A DNA stretch of 5,629 bases from CAYTCZ01 sp964436315. GTDB taxonomy: Bacteria > Actinomycetota > Thermoleophilia > Gaiellales > Gaiellaceae. The translations under genes and the position numbers were made by a program. Of this stretch, positions 4,817 through 5,629 are shown piece after piece. The notes below the pieces were generated by a model. The model saw nothing but the letters and a program-made list of their open reading frames with translations, was not told where the DNA came from and searched no databases. Every line of letters starts with the position of its first letter. Position 1 is the stretch's first letter. The stretch is taken from contig CAYTCZ010000199.1 of assembly GCA_964436315.1 (NCBI GenBank), positions 1 to 5,629 of the forward strand, read 5' to 3'.

Positions 4817-5629
4817 ATGGGGCGCAGGATCGGAACAGGCCTTCGGCGGCGACTCCTCCGAGTCACAATCGCCCTAACGATTGTCGCCGCGGCCGGAGTT
4901 GCTTCGGGCGTCACCCTCGCCGGGCCGGTGGAGCCCCCGTCTCCGCTGGCTTCCCCCGTGGACGGCGAGGCCTGCGGCAAGGATCTGCACCCCATCCCGG
5001 CTCGAGCAGTTCTGGGGAAGCGTGGCGGCGAGAGCTACTACTGCTTTCCACTGGCGGAGGGCGGCTCGGGAACGAGGATTGACTCACACCATTCGCAGGT
5101 CGCAACGCGGGTGCTCGAGTTCGCCGGCGACTACACGGGCAAGGTCGAGGCTCGCGACGTCGTGGTGATTTGTTGGGGGGAAGCGGACTGGAATCGGCTC
5201 GGTGAGTCGTTCGGCCGAGACGATGATGGCATCTCCAATTGGTTTGGCTACGTCCAGATGCCCCGCGAGGTAATCAACCTCTCTCCGACCGTCTGTGGGA
5301 ACCTCGATCGGATCGCTCACGCGCACGAGCGCTCGATCTCGGACGACACGGCTCGGGCGGTCACGACACTCGCCCACGAGGCAATGCACGCCGGCGGACT
5401 GCGACCAGAGGCAATCGTTGAGTGCTACGCCATGCAGCTCGCCGAGTTCACGGCCCGGCAACTCGGCGGAGAGCAGGCGTGGAGTCACGAGCTCGCACTG
5501 TATCGGGTGGACACGTATGAGAAGCGCTACAAGCGCACGCAGTACGAGATGTCGGGGTGCAAGAAAGACCTGCTCCACGATCTCGGAATTCCGAACTCCG
5601 TCCTGCCCGATTCGTTCCTCTCGTCGTAG
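4817..5629 (+). CDS. Exported putative zincin-type metalloprotein (HEAMH motif), function unknown
   Basis: A 270-residue protein with a complete stop at the last base of the window. The N-terminus is basic (RRRLLR at 10-15) followed by a hydrophobic stretch of about 17-36, so it is a signal peptide or membrane anchor; the arginines only loosely resemble a Tat motif. The mature part contains TTLAHEAMHAGG: His187-Glu188-x-x-His191 is a zincin zinc-binding motif with Glu188 as the likely catalytic base. Glu198 or Glu202 in RPEAIVECYAMQ is the likely third ligand, 7 or 11 residues after the second His. Six cysteines (53, 76, 119, 160, 203, 248) could form three disulfides, which fits export. I do not recognise a named peptidase family, so protease activity is inferred from the motif alone. 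The ATG at 4817 has GGGAG 5 bases upstream. The gene diverges from the SARP regulator and shares its promoter region with the 11-base repeats. Confidence 0.85.
   Translation: MGRRIGTGLRRRLLRVTIALTIVAAAGVASGVTLAGPVEPPSPLASPVDGEACGKDLHPIPARAVLGKRGGESYYCFPLAEGGSGTRIDSHHSQVATRVLEFAGDYTGKVEARDVVVICWGEADWNRLGESFGRDDDGISNWFGYVQMPREVINLSPTVCGNLDRIAHAHERSISDDTARAVTTLAHEAMHAGGLRPEAIVECYAMQLAEFTARQLGGEQAWSHELALYRVDTYEKRYKRTQYEMSGCKKDLLHDLGIPNSVLPDSFLSS

Noticed and set aside
5084..5578. Minus-strand open frame of 164 codons inside the metalloprotein gene
   Set aside because: It is antisense to a protein with a clear export signal and HExxH motif. It has no ribosome site or family similarity that I can see.

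Overview
The window reads as a piece of a high-GC actinobacterial chromosome, most likely from the class Thermoleophilia (Gaiellales or Solirubrobacterales type). That placement is inference. It rests on the GC-rich codon use, on the type of SARP/BTAD regulator with Usp-like C-terminal domains, and on the generally actinobacterial gene set. A run of exactly 100 N (2174-2273) shows that this is a scaffolded draft or metagenome assembly.

Layout. Five genes lie on the minus strand, read from right to left: a SARP-family regulator (2931-4607), a short membrane-anchored NfeD-like protein (2512-2841), a secreted protein with three DUF4397-like repeats that is split by the assembly gap (1356-2392), a thioredoxin-like/AhpC-TSA redoxin (725-1246), and the N-terminal 214 residues of a secreted zinc N-acetylmuramoyl-L-alanine amidase (1-644, cut by the window edge). 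One gene on the plus strand (4817-5629) diverges from the regulator and encodes a secreted or anchored putative zincin-type metalloprotein with an HEAMH motif. No tRNA, rRNA, CRISPR array, transposase or phage gene is visible. No gene-free stretch exceeds about 210 bases.

How the parts relate. The five minus-strand genes share direction, but hairpins separate most of them, so they look like several short transcripts rather than one operon. The 209-base divergent region between the SARP gene and the metalloprotein carries three copies of GTCAG at exact 11-base steps. This is the geometry bound by SARP and OmpR/PhoB-type winged-helix proteins, and it makes the metalloprotein a reasonable candidate target of the neighbouring regulator. 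Four of the six proteins are predicted to be exported or membrane-bound (amidase, DUF4397 protein, NfeD-like, metalloprotein), giving the region a cell-envelope flavour.

Most notable non-coding feature: a perfect 26-base inverted repeat with a 1-base centre (671-723), wedged one base after the redoxin stop codon and 26 bases before the amidase start. It is far longer than a normal terminator stem and resembles a dispersed REP-like palindrome. I see no complete, clearly new biological system here. The palindrome, the regulator architecture with its 11-base repeat array, and the uncharacterised six-cysteine metalloprotein are the points worth following.
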